From assembly GCA_037157565.1 (NCBI GenBank), contig JAZHRO010000013.1, forward strand, positions 36,026,501-36,090,500: DNA of 64,000 bases, written 5' to 3'. Source of the stretch: Thalassia testudinum (Eukaryota > Streptophyta > Magnoliopsida > Alismatales > Hydrocharitaceae). Both the position numbers and the translations under genes were made by a program. This document shows, piece by piece, positions 22,548 through 34,872 of this stretch. How positions within the stretch are numbered: position 1 is the first letter of the stretch; each line of letters opens with the position of its first letter. The notes beneath the pieces were generated by a model, which was not told the origin of the DNA, ran no database searches, and saw only the letters and a list, made by a program, of their open reading frames with translations.

Positions 22548-23491
22548 GCATCGAAGGATGTGATGAGTTTAGAAGGTGCTGGACCCAATCAAGACACCCA
22601 AAAATTGTTGGGTGACTATAGAGGTTCGGGGCGGATGGACCCCTTAGTCAGAAAGGTCGTCCACTTGAAAAATACCTGGGCAACCAGAGAGGGAGAGTCT
22701 CGCAAAGACCCCTACACGATAGAGCGTCCCCACGAGTTACAGGGTTTCCCCCACCCGACCTATCTTGTCACTGCGGTTCCAGGTAGACTAAAATGGGGAC
22801 CTTGACCTCTTAAGTCTACCTTTTTTACTTTAAGATCAAGGTGCTTAATGTTCCACTTGAACTTTTAGGTATTTTGAGTGAAAAAGTGACCTAATTTTAA
22901 GGTTGGTTGTTCCAAGGGATCAACTTCACCTCTTGTTCCTTTGAGAGCTTTTAGGTCCTTTCTTTTAGGGTTCAAATGGATTAAAAGCCTGATTTGCTTA
23001 GGGTTCCTCTTGTATAGATCTTTTCAAACAAGGTTTAGGCACACCTCTTTTTGGAAAAATTTGTTTCTTTGTTTAAGATAAGATGTGTCTCTAAAAACCC
23101 TAGCTTTTTAATCCTTAAATTGTTTCTAGTGGGTCCAATTTAGTTGCCTCAGAATTTAGCACCTAGGGCTCAATCAAGAAAGTTTTAGCCCTAGTTACCT
23201 TAGTTGGATGAGCAGATAAAAATGTGTTAAAATGAAAATCAGGCAACTTGATGAGTTACTAAATATGAAACAGGTAGCCCTAAGTTGATTGTTCTTTTTT
23301 TTTTTCTTTTCAGATTTTGAGGGAGTTAAGAGAGAGGGCTTATGGAAATTACCTGTTCCTTGGAGTGTCTGTTGTGCAGCTGCTCTTCTTTCCTTTTTGC
23401 TTTCCCTGTAATAAGCACAACAAAAGAGAGGAGTTAGGTCAAATATTGGATCAAAAAGTTGTAATCAAAAGCTTTAAAAGTGCCCGTTGCT
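22548..23491 (-). other. Element B leader between PBS and gag
   Basis: No open frame of note. Short T-rich and AAACCCTA-like stretches are present. The homologous leader of C at 27565-28489 is similar throughout, so the region is part of the element. Confidence 0.6.
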
Positions 23492-23508
23492 CCCCGGCAA
23501 CGGCGCCA
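23492..23508 (-). other. Element B primer-binding site, tRNA-Asp type
   Basis: The minus strand reads TGGCGCCGTTGCCGGGG, three bases from the 5' LTR. It is identical to the site of element A. Confidence 0.9.
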
Positions 23509-23511
23509 AAA

Positions 23512-25578
23512 TGTTTGGGACGCTCTCGATCGGGTTTTAAAAGATAACACGTTGTAATATAGCCGACAAAGCATTCAAACAAATAGAGAATTTTATTACT
23601 CGAAAACCAGAGTATCCGAGGTCGAACACAAGGAGCAATCTCAGTACTTTTAAAACTAAGGAATACAACTTTTAAATGAAAGATAATTGATTCACAGAGA
23701 GATTTAAAAAAATAGTTGCTAAGAGAGAGAACAGAATTGGACGTCTGATTTCTTTATCAGACTTCTTAAATGTAGTCTTCTTGTTTGGCCTTCTTTCTTG
23801 GTCTTTGCTTTCTCTGCAGTCTTACTTCTCTCTTCTGCCTTCTTCTTCTTCTTTTCTTCTGATCTACAGGGCTTCTTCTTCCTGCCTTTGCTTCTTTTCT
23901 CTTCTGTCTTCTTCTTCTTTTTGTCTACAGTCCTTCTTTTCTTCCTTGGCTAAGCTTCTTCTCTTCTTCGCTCAGCCTACCTGCACAGAGAGGTGGAAGC
24001 AAAACCTACCCTGCCCCTCTACCCGCATGTCTCTCTCTCTCTCTCTGCAATTCACTCAAGGATGCTCTCCCAGAGCCACGGGTAATCGGGTCGGATTTCG
24101 CACCCGGGACCAGCTGCACCGGCGTGTGGGTGATGCGCGAGGTGTGCTCAGAATGCGTCGGGTCGGAGCTTATGAGACGGTTGGCGAGGCGTGTGGAGGG
24201 GCGGAATGATGGGGGCGACTCGCCAGAGGTTGGCCGGTGACGTGGAAGATGAGGGTGGTCAGGCGTGGTCGAGGGGTAATTAAATGAAATGTAAGGGGGA
24301 ACAGAGAGAGGGGAAGAAGGGGAATGTATCTGGAGTGTTCTGGAAGGGAGAGAGGCAGCGGAGTGGACGGCGCATAGCTGCCGTCGTCGGAGAAGAACCC
24401 TGAGGAAGGGAGCGGCGACGAGGATGAGGTCAAGAGAACCGCGCTTGGTACGGAGCGACACGGGAGGAAGAGGCGAAGTGGACTCTGCTGCTGGTATGGC
24501 AGCAGAGCGACGAGAAGGAGGGGAGGAGGTCGCCGGAGCTTGCGGGTTCCTTGGCTGGAGATGGAAGAGAAGAAAATTTGGGGGAATCTCCACCAAGACA
24601 AGTCTGAAATTGAGTGGCCGGGTTTGGGGATTCTTTTATAGGTGCTGGCCGAACTTTCTAGTGCGTGGAGGGCGCGCAATCATCTCCGACGGCTCGCCGG
24701 AGAACGAAAGAGGGTGGATACCCAAATCCCTCGTGCGTTTGCACGAGAGATTGGGTTCACTCCAGAGATAGTGATTGGCCTTAGATGGAAGGGAATTCCT
24801 CAGAGAATCTCCCTTTCACTTCTGGGAGGGGATCTCTGAGGAATCAGAGAGTATTCCCTCTCTAAACCTCGCCGGAGGTCGATTCTGCCCTAACAATGGC
24901 GGCAGGACTCGATTGCAAAGGTGGCGAGGAAATTAGGGGGCACTCTGCAATGATTTTCAAAAGATAGGGACCAAATTATGATTTGGGTGTACTAAATTGC
25001 AAAGTAGGTCAAGGTGACCTCCCCTTAGGTCCAAATTTTGGTACAAACCTAATTTGGACCTAAGGAATCCAATGGTGAAGTTGGATTTTAGGTTTGACCA
25101 TGTTTGATTGGATATTTTGCGTAAAAAATCCAAATTAGGTTAATTGATGAGCTAGGACCCTAATCTAGGTCAAACTGGGGTCCAAAGGCCAAATTAAGTG
25201 TTCTAAATCATAGGGGATATTTTTTCATGATTTTTAGAGGGTTTACTTGATTTTTATCCTGACCGAAACCTTGTTGATTTAAGCGGGTCTGTTTTAGGGT
25301 TACCAAATGTCATTTAATTCCAGAATTGCACATCAACCCATTTCTGATTGTCTCTACCCACTTTTTATCTTATTTAGACCTTTTGACCTATGTTTTGCCT
25401 CTGAGAAATCCCGTTTATGTACTGCAATGGTAAAATTATAGTTTTAACCTTTATTTCATGTTTTCTGTTCAGAGCACTTATTCCTTCATTTAGGCCTTCT
25501 TCTAGGCTATGTAGGAGCTTTTATCTTCTTTATTAGGTCAAAATGAGCTATTTATGGCTCATGATGAGACTCTCATCA
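23512..25578 (-). repeat. Element B 5' LTR
   Basis: This 2,067-bp copy pairs with 13230-15320. Differences include a shorter CTT tract and scattered transitions. The minus-strand TATA box is at 24633-24640. It is followed on the plus strand by the target duplication GATGT. Confidence 0.92.
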
Positions 25579-25583
25579 GATGT
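25579..25583. repeat. Target-site duplication of element B, right copy (GATGT)
   Basis: GATGT directly follows the LTR end CATCA and matches 13225-13229. Confidence 0.95.
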
Positions 25584-27564
25584 TTATTTGGACCTGCTCA
25601 AAGAGCTTGATTAGGTCCTCCTCATGAGCCACGGGTTTAGTTGTTCACTTTCCCTTGGTCAAGGCCTTGGGAAATGGAACCTTGGTTGGTTCCTCTAGGA
25701 TAGGTCCAAGTTTTTGATCTGGGAGAGGGATAGGAACATCCTGGATGACTGTCCTAGGGTTTGGGTCACTACCAGGCTTGGAGTGATCTGGATAAGGTGG
25801 ATCTTAGGTTGCCTTACCACTACGGGTTGTGACTGAATTTATTCTTGCCTGGTTTTGGTTGGGGGTTGGTAGGATGGGCTATTGCTGTTGGTAACCCACA
25901 TAGGAGGTTGATGCTTCCATTCCGTCAGGTGATGGAACAAAAGGGGCATGATAGATCAAGTGTGCTTGGCCCGGGTTTGGGTTCATAATGTGCCGCTGGG
26001 TTGGTACACTATTCAGGTTAGGAAGAGGCTGAGAAGGAAGAGTGCCAGGTTGGCGAGAATTTGCCAACTGGGCAAGTTGATTTCGGACCTCTGTGATTTC
26101 GTCCTTATGTTGCTTCTAGATAGCCTTATTTGTTCTTTGAATGTCAGCCAGAGTTTGGAGGATAAGGGACATTTGATCTTGGTTTGGATCGGATGGATAA
26201 GTGGGGTTGGGCCGAGGCTGAGGCTGCTGATAAGGATGAGGTGCTTGTGGACGGGGCTGAAAGGGTGGTCTTGGATTATGAGAATTTCCTACCCACTGGA
26301 AATTGGGATGGTTTCGCCATCCAGGATTGTAGGTGTTGGAAAATGTGTCATTCTGGATGGTGTTGAGGTCCTCGCAGGTCTGAGTAGCCTCAGAAAAGTC
26401 GAAGAATGGGGGAGTAGGGCTCCCCCAGTAGGGGTAGAAAGGATCGGAGGTCCCTCCGGTCCGGGAGTCAGATGGGGGTGGATACGAGTCCATCCCAGGA
26501 GAAGGTCGGTGGAGAATGTTTTGCACAGTTTCCTGTGTGAGAGGGGGCTATGCAAAGGAATTCTGCGCAGAGGTGGCTCGCTGCAAGTGCTGAGTCAGCT
26601 CATCCACCTTCTTCTCAATGATTGAGACCTTGTCTAATCGACTGGCCATTAATTCCAGGTCGACTGATGCGAACAGGCCCTGCATCTCATGTGCTCCCCT
26701 AAGGTTCGTCGCTGCGCGGGTATTCGTCCGGTCGAATAATCCCATGGAGTCATTGTTGATGGAGTTCTCGCACAAGTTCTCGAGAATCTCCCACACGGTG
26801 TCGTCATGTTGACCCATGATATTCCTTCCGCAAGTTGCATTGACGAAGAGTGTAATATCTTCACGTAGTCCCTGGTAAAAAGACTGGACTTGTTCCTACT
26901 TAGGAACTCCGTGATGGGGCACTTTCTCATGAGATCCTGAAAACGATCCCATGCCTCATGAAGAGGTTCTCCCGTTTGCTGCGTAAAGTGAGCAATCTGA
27001 TGGCGCAAGGTGTTTGTCCGACTGAAGTTCTTCCCAAGTGTTGATCAGGCGGGTCTGTGTTTGATACCAATGAGCCACCTTGTCCATAAGGGAGAAAGAG
27101 AACATCTTCATGAGTAAGATATCCCGATTCTGTGCATCTGACTCGAAAGTTTGAGCCAGATACTTAAGCTGTTTGATGTGCTGGAAGGGGTCTTCAGAGT
27201 TAAGCCCATAGAATTTAGGTATGGCATGAATCATGTTAGGCTTCAATTCAGAATCAGGTCCTCCAGTCGGGATTCTGACTCGAGGCTCAATTGTTACCGT
27301 AGAGGGATTATAGTGATCTCACATCATGGGACGCTGTGGTGGGTTCATGAAGTTTTGGAAGAGATCATTGAGTCGCTGGAGCTGGTGCTCAAGATTATTA
27401 TCTTCTTCAACAGGCTGAGCCATTGTGGAAGAAGAAGGGGAATTAGGTTTAGAATCAGAAGAGAGGTCTATGAGAAGTGGTTGTCGCACAAACAATGGTA
27501 CCGAGGCTTGGCCTCGAGGAGAGTGAACTTCTAGAGGAGGTTTCAAGGACCTCCTACCGAACAT
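25584..27564 (-). pseudogene. Element C gag (broken)
   Basis: The minus-strand gag starts at 27564 (MFGRRSLKPP) and aligns with that of element B. A stop at 27319 replaces Arg (CGA to TGA) after QRPMM. A deletion of about 32 bp near 27017 removes the segment corresponding to EFLKKFFPVGR in B and shifts the frame. Later fragments at 26817-26548, 26526-26116 and 26067-25879 hold the Pro/Gln-rich part. The end joins the protease segment at 13224 across element B. Confidence 0.88.
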
Positions 27565-28489
27565 GCACTGATGGATTGGACGAGGTTAGCAGGTGCTGGA
27601 CCCAATCAAGACACCCAAAATGTTGGGTGACTATAGAGGTTTGGGGGGGATGATACCCCTTAATCAGAAGGTCGTCCACTTGAGAATTACCTGGGCAGCC
27701 AGAGAGGGTGAGTCCTGCAAAGACCCCTACACGGTAGAGCGCCCCCACAGGTTACAGGGTTTCCCCCACCCGACCTCTCTTGTCACTGAGATTCCAGGTA
27801 GACCAGAATGGGAACTTTAACCTCTTAAGTCTACCACTTTTAATTAGGATCAAGGTGCTTTAGGGTTTCACTTGAACTTTATCCTTTTGTGTGCAAAAAG
27901 TGATCTAATTTAAAAGTTGGTTAATCCAAGGGATCAACTTCACCTATTAGTTCCTGTGAGAGCTTATTAGGTCCTTTCTTTTATGGTTCAAGTGACTTAA
28001 GAGCCGGATTGCTTAGGGTTTCTCTTTATTAGGTCTTTTTAAATAATGGCTTAGGCACACTTCTTCTTGGAATTTTCAGTTTTTGACTAGAAGGTGTGTC
28101 TCTAAAACCCTAGCTTAGAATCCTAGGTTGGCTCTAATTAGTCCAATTAGTTGCCTCAAGATTAGGTAACTAGGGCTCAAGCAAGAAGGTTTTAGCCCTA
28201 ATTACCTTTAGTAGATATGCAGATAGAATGTGTCGAAATTAAAAGTAGGCAACTCTTGTGATTTACTATGTATAAGAGACAGGTAACCCTAGATTGATTT
28301 TCTTGTTCTTCTTCCTCTTTAGAATTTAAGGGGCTTAAAAGAGAGGATAGAAGATTACCTATCCCTTGGTGTGGTTGTCGTGCGGTTGCTTATTCCTTCT
28401 TGCCTTCCTGTGCCTACACAACAAAAGAGAGATTAAGTCAGTAGCCAATTAGAAATTGTGATTTAATAGCTTCTAAAATGCCCGTTGCT
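27565..28489 (-). other. Element C leader
   Basis: This non-coding leader is homologous to 22548-23491 of element B. No gene is seen. Confidence 0.6.
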
Positions 28490-28506
28490 CCCCGGCAACG
28501 ACGTCA
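28490..28506 (-). other. Element C primer-binding site (decayed)
   Basis: It matches the tRNA-Asp site of A and B with two transitions (GACGTC where B has GGCGCC). Confidence 0.75.
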
Positions 28507-29480
28507 AAAATAATGGTAGTGGGGTTGAACTACCAGTATGTATATTTTATTACTCAAAAAATAGAAACCTTCCGAGGTCGAACTCAGGGAGCAACACTAG
28601 ATTTTAGAAGCAAACAAAATCACAATTTACAATCTGCATATATAATGTTTTACAAAAAAAATTAGAGAAAGGGAATAAAATTTCTCTTCTCTTCTTTTCT
28701 TCTCTCTTTCTTCTTCCTCTGTCTTTCTCTCTCCAGATGTCTGACTCCATTGTCAGACGACTTAAACTGCCATTTGCAATAGTGCTTCTGCTGGTTCTTC
28801 TTCCTCTTGGCTTTTTCTTCTCTTCTTCTCTGTAGCTTCTCTTTCTTCAGCTTTTGGTCCTGTCTTCTTCTTTGCCTTGCATCTGCAACTTCTTCTTCCT
28901 TGGTCTCTCTCTCTCTACTCGGCCTTCTTCTTCTTCTTCCTTTCCTCTGTGCGGCAGGCTTCCCTCCTCTTTTCTTCTCTTTTCCTTTGGCTTTCTTCTT
29001 CAGCTCCTTCTTCTGTTGCATCTCTTGGTTGCTTCTCCGTCTCTTTTCTTCAGCCGCGTCTCTTCTTATTCTCTCTGCTTTTTGTGCGTCTAAGTCCTCA
29101 GCCGCTCCTCCTCCTTTCCACTTCTCCTGCTTCCCTACACAATACAAGGTTAGGTAAAACCTAACCCCCACCTGCCCCACGTCTCTCTCTCTCTCTTTCA
29201 AATTCACTCCAGGGTTCGCTCCTAGATCCTTAATCGGGTAAGCGGGTCGGGTAACGCACATGGGACCAGGCACACCAGTGTGGGTGGTGCGCGAGGAGTG
29301 CTTGGTCAGGTAATCGGGTTTGGACTCAGGCCCGCGGGGCGTGAGCGCGGGCGAGGGTAGGCGCAAGCGCGTGGTGCACTGCGCGTGCGTAGGCGAGGGA
29401 CCTGACCCCTGTGTATCGAAGGCAGATAGCTAAAAGCACAAAATCCACTTAAACCACTCAGATAGCTCACGACTTACCGA

Positions 29481-29501
29481 GGTGGGACTAAAAGTCCCAC
29501 C
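29481..29501. repeat. Perfect hairpin in the private part of LTR C
   Basis: Nine-base arms GGTGGGACT and AGTCCCACC surround the loop AAA. No counterpart is seen in LTR B. Confidence 0.7.
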
Positions 29502-29743
29502 CGCTGCTGTTGGCAACTGCAGGAGAGCTACTTCACGATTGGCGTAGCTGCAGGTCCCGCGACACCCTCTGTTAGGCTGGACTTATGCACACTCGCAACC
29601 CACACAATCTGGAAACCTGGGAGCGGACAATTATGGCTTGGAGCTGGAGAACAGTCGAGCTCGAGTCGTCGCTAATGGCAGCTGGGAGCTCGACCCTGCA
29701 CAATACAAAAGGAGCTTTGCAGCTCTATCAGACCATAGGAGGA

Positions 29744-29766
29744 CCTTCGCCGTGTCACGGCGAAGG
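29744..29766. repeat. Perfect 11-bp-arm palindrome in the private part of LTR C
   Basis: Arms CCTTCGCCGTG and CACGGCGAAGG are centred on one T. In a CpG-decayed copy a perfect CpG-bearing palindrome stands out. Confidence 0.7.
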
Positions 29767-31318
29767 TGAGGTGGAAGGTGGCAGGCCACGGGGTGGCCTA
29801 GGCATGCGTGCCCAGGTAACTCTGTGGCCGGGTTTATGGGTTAGGTCGGGGGGGCGTTTGTGGTGGTGTAGGCGGTTGGTGAAGGTGCGGAGGATGATCA
29901 GTGGGAGGTGGCGGAGCTTCTGGGATGTTTGGAGAGGTGGATGGGTGAGTGGAATGATGGAAGCACCTCACCGGAGGTCTAGCCGGAGGTGGAGAAGGTG
30001 GTGATGGACAGTGGCAGTCGAGGGATAATTCGTGAAATAGATTGAGGGGAATTGCAGAGGGGATAGAGAGGAGTGTTTCTAACATGTTTAATTGGACGAA
30101 GGGGGAGAGATGGAGAGCAGCACGTATTTTCCGTCGTCGGAGATGAAGGAACCAGTGGAGGGAGAACGGCGACGATGACAGGGCTGGAGGCGCGCGAGTG
30201 GGTGTTGCACGACGTGGAGGAAGGAGGTGAAGATAGCTCTGCCACTGGTATTGTGGCAGAGCGACGGGAAGGAGGAAAAGTCGCCGAAGCCTGCTAGTCA
30301 CTTGGCCGGAGGGGAAGGGAAGAAATTTGGGGGAGAACTCTGGCCAAATCAAGCTCAACTGAAGCGGCAGCCCCTGTCGCTTCTTAAATAGGCGCTGGCA
30401 GGGAAGGAAATATGAGGAGGAGGCGTGGGTTGGTCACCGGAGACGTGGCCGGAAAAGAGACCCATACCTCTCGCATGTTTGCATGAGAGGTATGGGTGCC
30501 AACAGGGTATGGGAGGAGGTCCATGCGGAAGAGGACAACGTAAGGGACCCTCCTCTCGTTTCTGGGGCCGGTTCCCATATCCTGCGCAGTGCCATCCTCC
30601 GCGCGAAGTCGCCAGAGGTATGGCCTGCTGCTGCAGGTGGCAGAGGGACCAGTCTGAAGAAAATGAAGGGAAAGTTGAGGGGGCAAATGCAAAAGTTCAA
30701 AAAGTTAAGGGTCAGATAGTAATTACTGAGGACTAATTTGTAAAGTGGGTCAAGGCAAACTTTCCTTAGGTCCAAATTTTGATATAACCCTAATTTGGAC
30801 CTAAGGAATCCAATGGTGAAGTTTGATTTTAGGTTTGATCATGTTTGACCGATCAATTTGCACAAAAACCCAGATTAGGTCAAAAATTGGGTATGGTTCT
30901 CAATCTAGGTCAAGATAAGTTCCAATGGCCAAATTGAAGGTTCTAAACCCTAGGGAATATTTTTTCATGAATTTTAGAGGGTTTAATTGATTTTTTCCTT
31001 GGCTAGAACTTCATGAATTAAAGTGGGTTTGTTTTAAAGTTGTAGAGTGTCATTTAATTCCTAGATGTCGCTATATCCCTTTTGAGACCAAATCATCCCA
31101 CTTTCTTTCTTATTAAGCCCATTTGACCTGTGTTTAGACCCTTAGAAATCCTGTTTATGTACTGCATTGGTAAAATTACAGTTTTACCCCTTGTGAATTA
31201 CTTTATACTCAAATTTATAATTATCTGATTTAGGCTTTCCCTTAGGTTTTGTGGGAGCTTTTGTATACTTATTTAGGTCAAAATGTGCTAGTTAGGGTTC
31301 ATGATGAGGTTCTCATCA

Positions 31319-32019
31319 ATCTCCCCCGCAGACCTGGTGCGCCCGATAACCTACCTAAGCCCTGCACTCCTCGGTTGCGACCAACGCCTGCAGCCCTGGT
31401 CCCTGGTACGCTCTAGGTCCGATTACCCGTATACCCGGTACTTTTGAAGGCTCAGGAGAACGTGACCCAAAGAGAGAGAAAGATTGCACGGGGTAGGGGG
31501 AGGGTTTTGCTGCTGAAGACATTGGTTGACACTTAACCAATTTGAGAAGTTCCCCTGTGAGAAGAAAGAAGAAGAAGAAGAAGAGAAGAAGGAGCAGTAG
31601 CAGAGAAAGAATAAGAGGCTGAGAGAAGAGAAAGAAGGCTGTGCACTGTAGCATCAGACATTTAAGCCGTCTGATTAACCATTCAGCCGTCTGATAACTG
31701 ATTTCTAAGCTTTATTTGATTGATACTGTTGAAAAATTTACTGTTATTCTGAAGGGGTATTTGATGATTTAAATCACCATTTTACCTCATTCTTTTTGCA
31801 CTATTGACATTTGTTTTCACTTCTATATCATTATTGTTTGAAGTATTATGACAAATTGCTTATATTGCATTTAAATTGCAATTCTTGAGATTTAAATTAC
31901 ATATTGCTCCCTGTGTACGACCTTGGAACTTTTTCGAGTAATAAAATTTATTTGTTTAAACGCTATTTTGGCTATACTGCAATGCGACATTCTTAAAACA
32001 CCAATCTAGCATTCGAACA
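31319..32019 (+). repeat. LTR fragment of the B/C family in opposite orientation
   Basis: This plus-strand sequence matches the minus strand of LTRs B and C: GCACTCCTCG near 31362, a GAAG-rich tract (31565-31635), then CTCCCTGTGTACGACC and GAGTAATAAAATTTATTTG. It ends at ACA (32019) with no PBS after it. It starts exactly where LTR C ends. It is probably the 3' part of an older LTR that C entered, the rest lying beyond the left edge. Confidence 0.7.
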
Positions 32020-33944
32020 GTGGTCCACGATTCTTGTGTTGCGTGGGAGCTTTGCAATGTTGCTAGAATGGTGGTGGGTGGTAGTCTTAGCATCTTAATT
32101 GACTTGCCCCTCTACTTGAAGTTTATGGGTTGGGTGCTCAATTGGAGCTCAATTGTGCTCTAGTGTGGGTTCTTTTGGCACTTGACGGCGAGTAGGATGA
32201 TGTCTTGGTTTTGATCACTTAGTAGCAAGATCAACTCTTTGAGACAAGGGTTTACACTTCGACCCATGAAAGGAGTCACATCCTCTTATCACTAGTTGTG
32301 GATTCGCTCCCCTTGATGCCTCTTCTCAATTCGTTAGGTTCAATCTTCTCTTGACCTCTTCCTTGGCAAGGTGGTTGCTACATGATCCCACTCCACTCTT
32401 AACAACTCCAAATGGCCTAAGTCTGAGTTGGCTTTTCCCTTGACAGTCCAATCCTGCAAGTTGCTATTGTTTATTTATTTTTATGCTTATGCGATGCAAG
32501 GCTCCAGTAAGGGGATGCAAATCTCGACAATTTGGTTATTTGGAAAATCAAATTTTGTTTGAGTTCAATTATGAAGCCTTGGAATTGGAGAGAGTTCTTG
32601 CTGAAGTCCTAAGGTTTGTGGTGCTCGAGTTTCGCTTATCACAACCTAGCTTCCTTACTTTTTGTTATGGGGACCATGTGAGACAAAGCAACTTCAAATG
32701 ATCAATATTTAGCTAGCCTTCTTCTGGCATCCAACATCTATCAAATTTCTCGTTTGTGAAAATCAGGAAGATCACCAAGAGTTTCTCTTAGTGGCATAGT
32801 CATCATCTTAAACATGGAGCAACAACTAGAGATCCTGGATGCTTCTAGGGAACCTTGCTTTGTGGGTGCCTTCTTTACACGTTTTATTATTTTAATCTTT
32901 TGTTGTTTGGTTTCTTATTATTGGTGAGTTTTGTTGTTCCCCCTTTGTACAGACATTTGAGTTCCCAGCATTTTGGGGTGTGGTGTCTCCTCTTCCTCTT
33001 GCCCTTGTAGGGCTGTGTTCCATTGTAATGTTTCTTTCCCTTTTAATGGAACTTGAATTTGCAAAGAAAACAAAACTCTTCTAGCTAAGACAAAGAAAAA
33101 TGGTCTAAAATAACCAAGAACAAAACATAAAAGAAAATATCTAATAAGAAACAAAATGAACAAATGAGGAATTGATGATAATTTAAACATTTACAGTCAA
33201 TCATGGAGAAAGCGTGACTTAAGCATTGCACTTGACAGAAACCTAAAAATTGAATGAAAAAGGGAAAATGTAAAAATGAAACAAGAGAAGTCTGTAGATG
33301 TGGGAGTGTGAGCTAGTGAATCTCACATAATTGTGACACAACATCCCTTAACCATCTGGGTTCCCATTATAGCTGTTGGCAATCCTCCAACCATAAAATT
33401 GAGTAAGGTTTACATATCTTAAGCAAAGCACCTCAAATCTAAAGCACAAACTCAATATCTAAATCCAACCCTTTAGAGAGCGGTATCGACCCTTGAAAAA
33501 AGCTAATGTCATTGAAGAAGCAACCTAACAGAGATGTAGAGAGGAGGGTCATTCTCCTAGATTGTCCATATGAGGATTGATCCAAGTATGCAAGAGCTTC
33601 ATCAGTATAGGTGTACTCTTGGACACCCCAAATTAGAGAGGCTTATGAGAAAATTAAGGCATTAGAGGGAGGTGATGATAAGGAGGAGGTGAAAGGATAA
33701 GTCAAGGAAAAGAAAGATATGGCCAAGGATGCATGGAACTCCCTCTTCTTTTGATGAGGGGGAAGGGGGAGGTGAGGGGAGATGAGACCATCAGAGGAAG
33801 CGATTAGGATGTGCCCAAGGGAGGCATGTGGTAGAGGCTTCAGTGGAAACCCTAGATAGTTCTCTCCATTTAAAAGGAAGAGATAGGTCGATTATTTGAA
33901 AAAATGCAAAATACCAATAAGGATAATATTGTTGAAACCCTGAG
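32020..33944. other. Unassigned intergenic sequence
   Basis: No gene, RNA or complete repeat is recognised. The stretch 32880-33060 (T-rich with a GGCTGTGTTCCATTGTAATG segment) resembles the 3' end of a degenerate transposon, but I cannot place it. Confidence 0.4.
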
Positions 33945-33949
33945 GAAAG
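33945..33949. repeat. Target-site duplication of solo LTR D2, left copy (GAAAG)
   Basis: GAAAG precedes TGTTAAGACCC and recurs at 36686-36690. Confidence 0.93.
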
Positions 33950-34478
33950 TGTTAAGACCCGAGGCATCAAAACACTTTAAGATGTCTGGGAGTTGGTCCA
34001 GACGTCTGGTCAGATGTCTGGACACCTTCGCAAACGTCTGGAAATTAATTTTTGTGTGCATACGATCGCGAGTCTGCACTCGTGCCGCGCGTAGACTGAA
34101 ACCCGCCGCCCTCTTCTTTTTCTCTCCCCTCGCCAACCTGCAGAAACCTTCTCCCAACGCATACAAATACCCTCCTCCCCTTTGTCACGCCACCCACATC
34201 CACTTGTCTTCTCCTTCCTCCAGCGCGAGAGCGAGAGTGAGAGCGAGCCGCCGCTGCTGCCGGGTGCAATGGCGGAGAGGAGAGGTGCAGCGAGAGGGAA
34301 GAGGAGAGAGCGCGTGTGTCGTGAGAGAGAGAGCTCGCCGGAGCAGTTCTAGGCCGGCTGGCATGCACGTGGAGGAGCGTTGTGCTAGGGAGGGTTCCCC
34401 TGGTGCTGCTGCAGCTCGGGTAGCAGGACGGACAAGCGCGGCGCGGCCGCGCGCAGCAGGAAGAAAACGAGGAGGTTC

Positions 34479-34505
34479 TGATTCTGGGAATTTTTCCCAG
34501 AATCA
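34479..34505. repeat. Hairpin 1 in LTR D2
   Basis: Perfect 12-bp arms TGATTCTGGGAA and TTCCCAGAATCA surround the loop TTT. Compared with D1, an extra G in the left arm is matched by an extra C in the right arm. Confidence 0.7.
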
Positions 34506-34872
34506 TACGTCTGGACCTACATCCAGACAATGTGGGCGACGCCTGGAGGAAGCTCTAGACGACTGAGAGGTATGTATTTTCCTCCTTCGCTTGCTTTTGC
34601 GAATACGGCCATGCAGGCCATTCCGCCAAAGCTCTGTCGCGTGCCTTACAGAGGGATTTTTTTGCGTATGCGTGTAGGATTCGCTTCGAGAAGGCACGGG
34701 ACACGCCCTCCCATGGGGTTCAGACGTCTGGGCGAGTCACCAGACGACGAAGAGCGCCTCCAGATGTCCGGAGAGGTGGTCGGACGTTTGGAACTGGGTC
34801 CAAACGGTTCAGCAGGATCTCTGGACGTCTGAGGAGCAGCGCAGAGCGAGGAATGGATCTGGACCCCTTTTA

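Larger units (their letters stand above)
13230..25578 (-). mobile_element. Element B: nearly complete Ty3/gypsy (Athila/Tat-like) retrotransposon
   Basis: This 12,349-bp element is on the minus strand. In its own order it has the 5' LTR (25578-23512), tRNA-Asp PBS, a leader, gag and protease in one frame, RT, RNase H and integrase in another frame, a 1.5-kb 3' region with an internal polypurine motif and tandem repeats, a 3' polypurine tract, and the 3' LTR (15320-13230). It belongs to the same family as the element C it interrupts. I count five in-frame stops and one 22-bp deletion in the coding part. No env-like frame is seen after integrase. Confidence 0.93.
1..31318 (-). mobile_element. 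Element C: old Ty3/gypsy (Athila/Tat-like) retrotransposon, split by three later insertions
   Basis: Pieces of one minus-strand element lie at 1-222, 8049-9898, 12609-13224, 25584-28509 and 28510-31318 (5' LTR). In minus-strand order they read LTR, tRNA-Asp-type PBS, gag, protease, RT, RNase H and the integrase zinc domain. The rest of integrase and the 3' LTR lie beyond the left edge. Each break coincides with the target duplication of an inserted element, and the joined flanks match element B. The reading frames carry stops and small deletions, so the copy is dead. Lineage was assigned from the tRNA-Asp PBS, long LTRs and the DLGAS protease motif, not from a tree. Confidence 0.85.
28510..31318 (-). 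repeat. Element C 5' LTR
   Basis: This LTR is about 2.8 kb. Its plus-strand right end TCTCATCA equals that of B, but its left end has lost TG, so the start is placed by the three-base spacer from the PBS. It is longer than the LTRs of B mainly because of a private stretch at about 29330-29880. A CTT-rich tract (28680-29140) yields a long Lys/Arg/Glu-rich frame on the minus strand that is not a gene. Confidence 0.85.

Noticed and set aside
28662..29366. A 234-codon Lys/Arg/Glu-rich frame on the minus strand
   Set aside because: It is the antisense of a CTT-rich tract of LTR C. LTR B has similar low-complexity frames of other length and frame.
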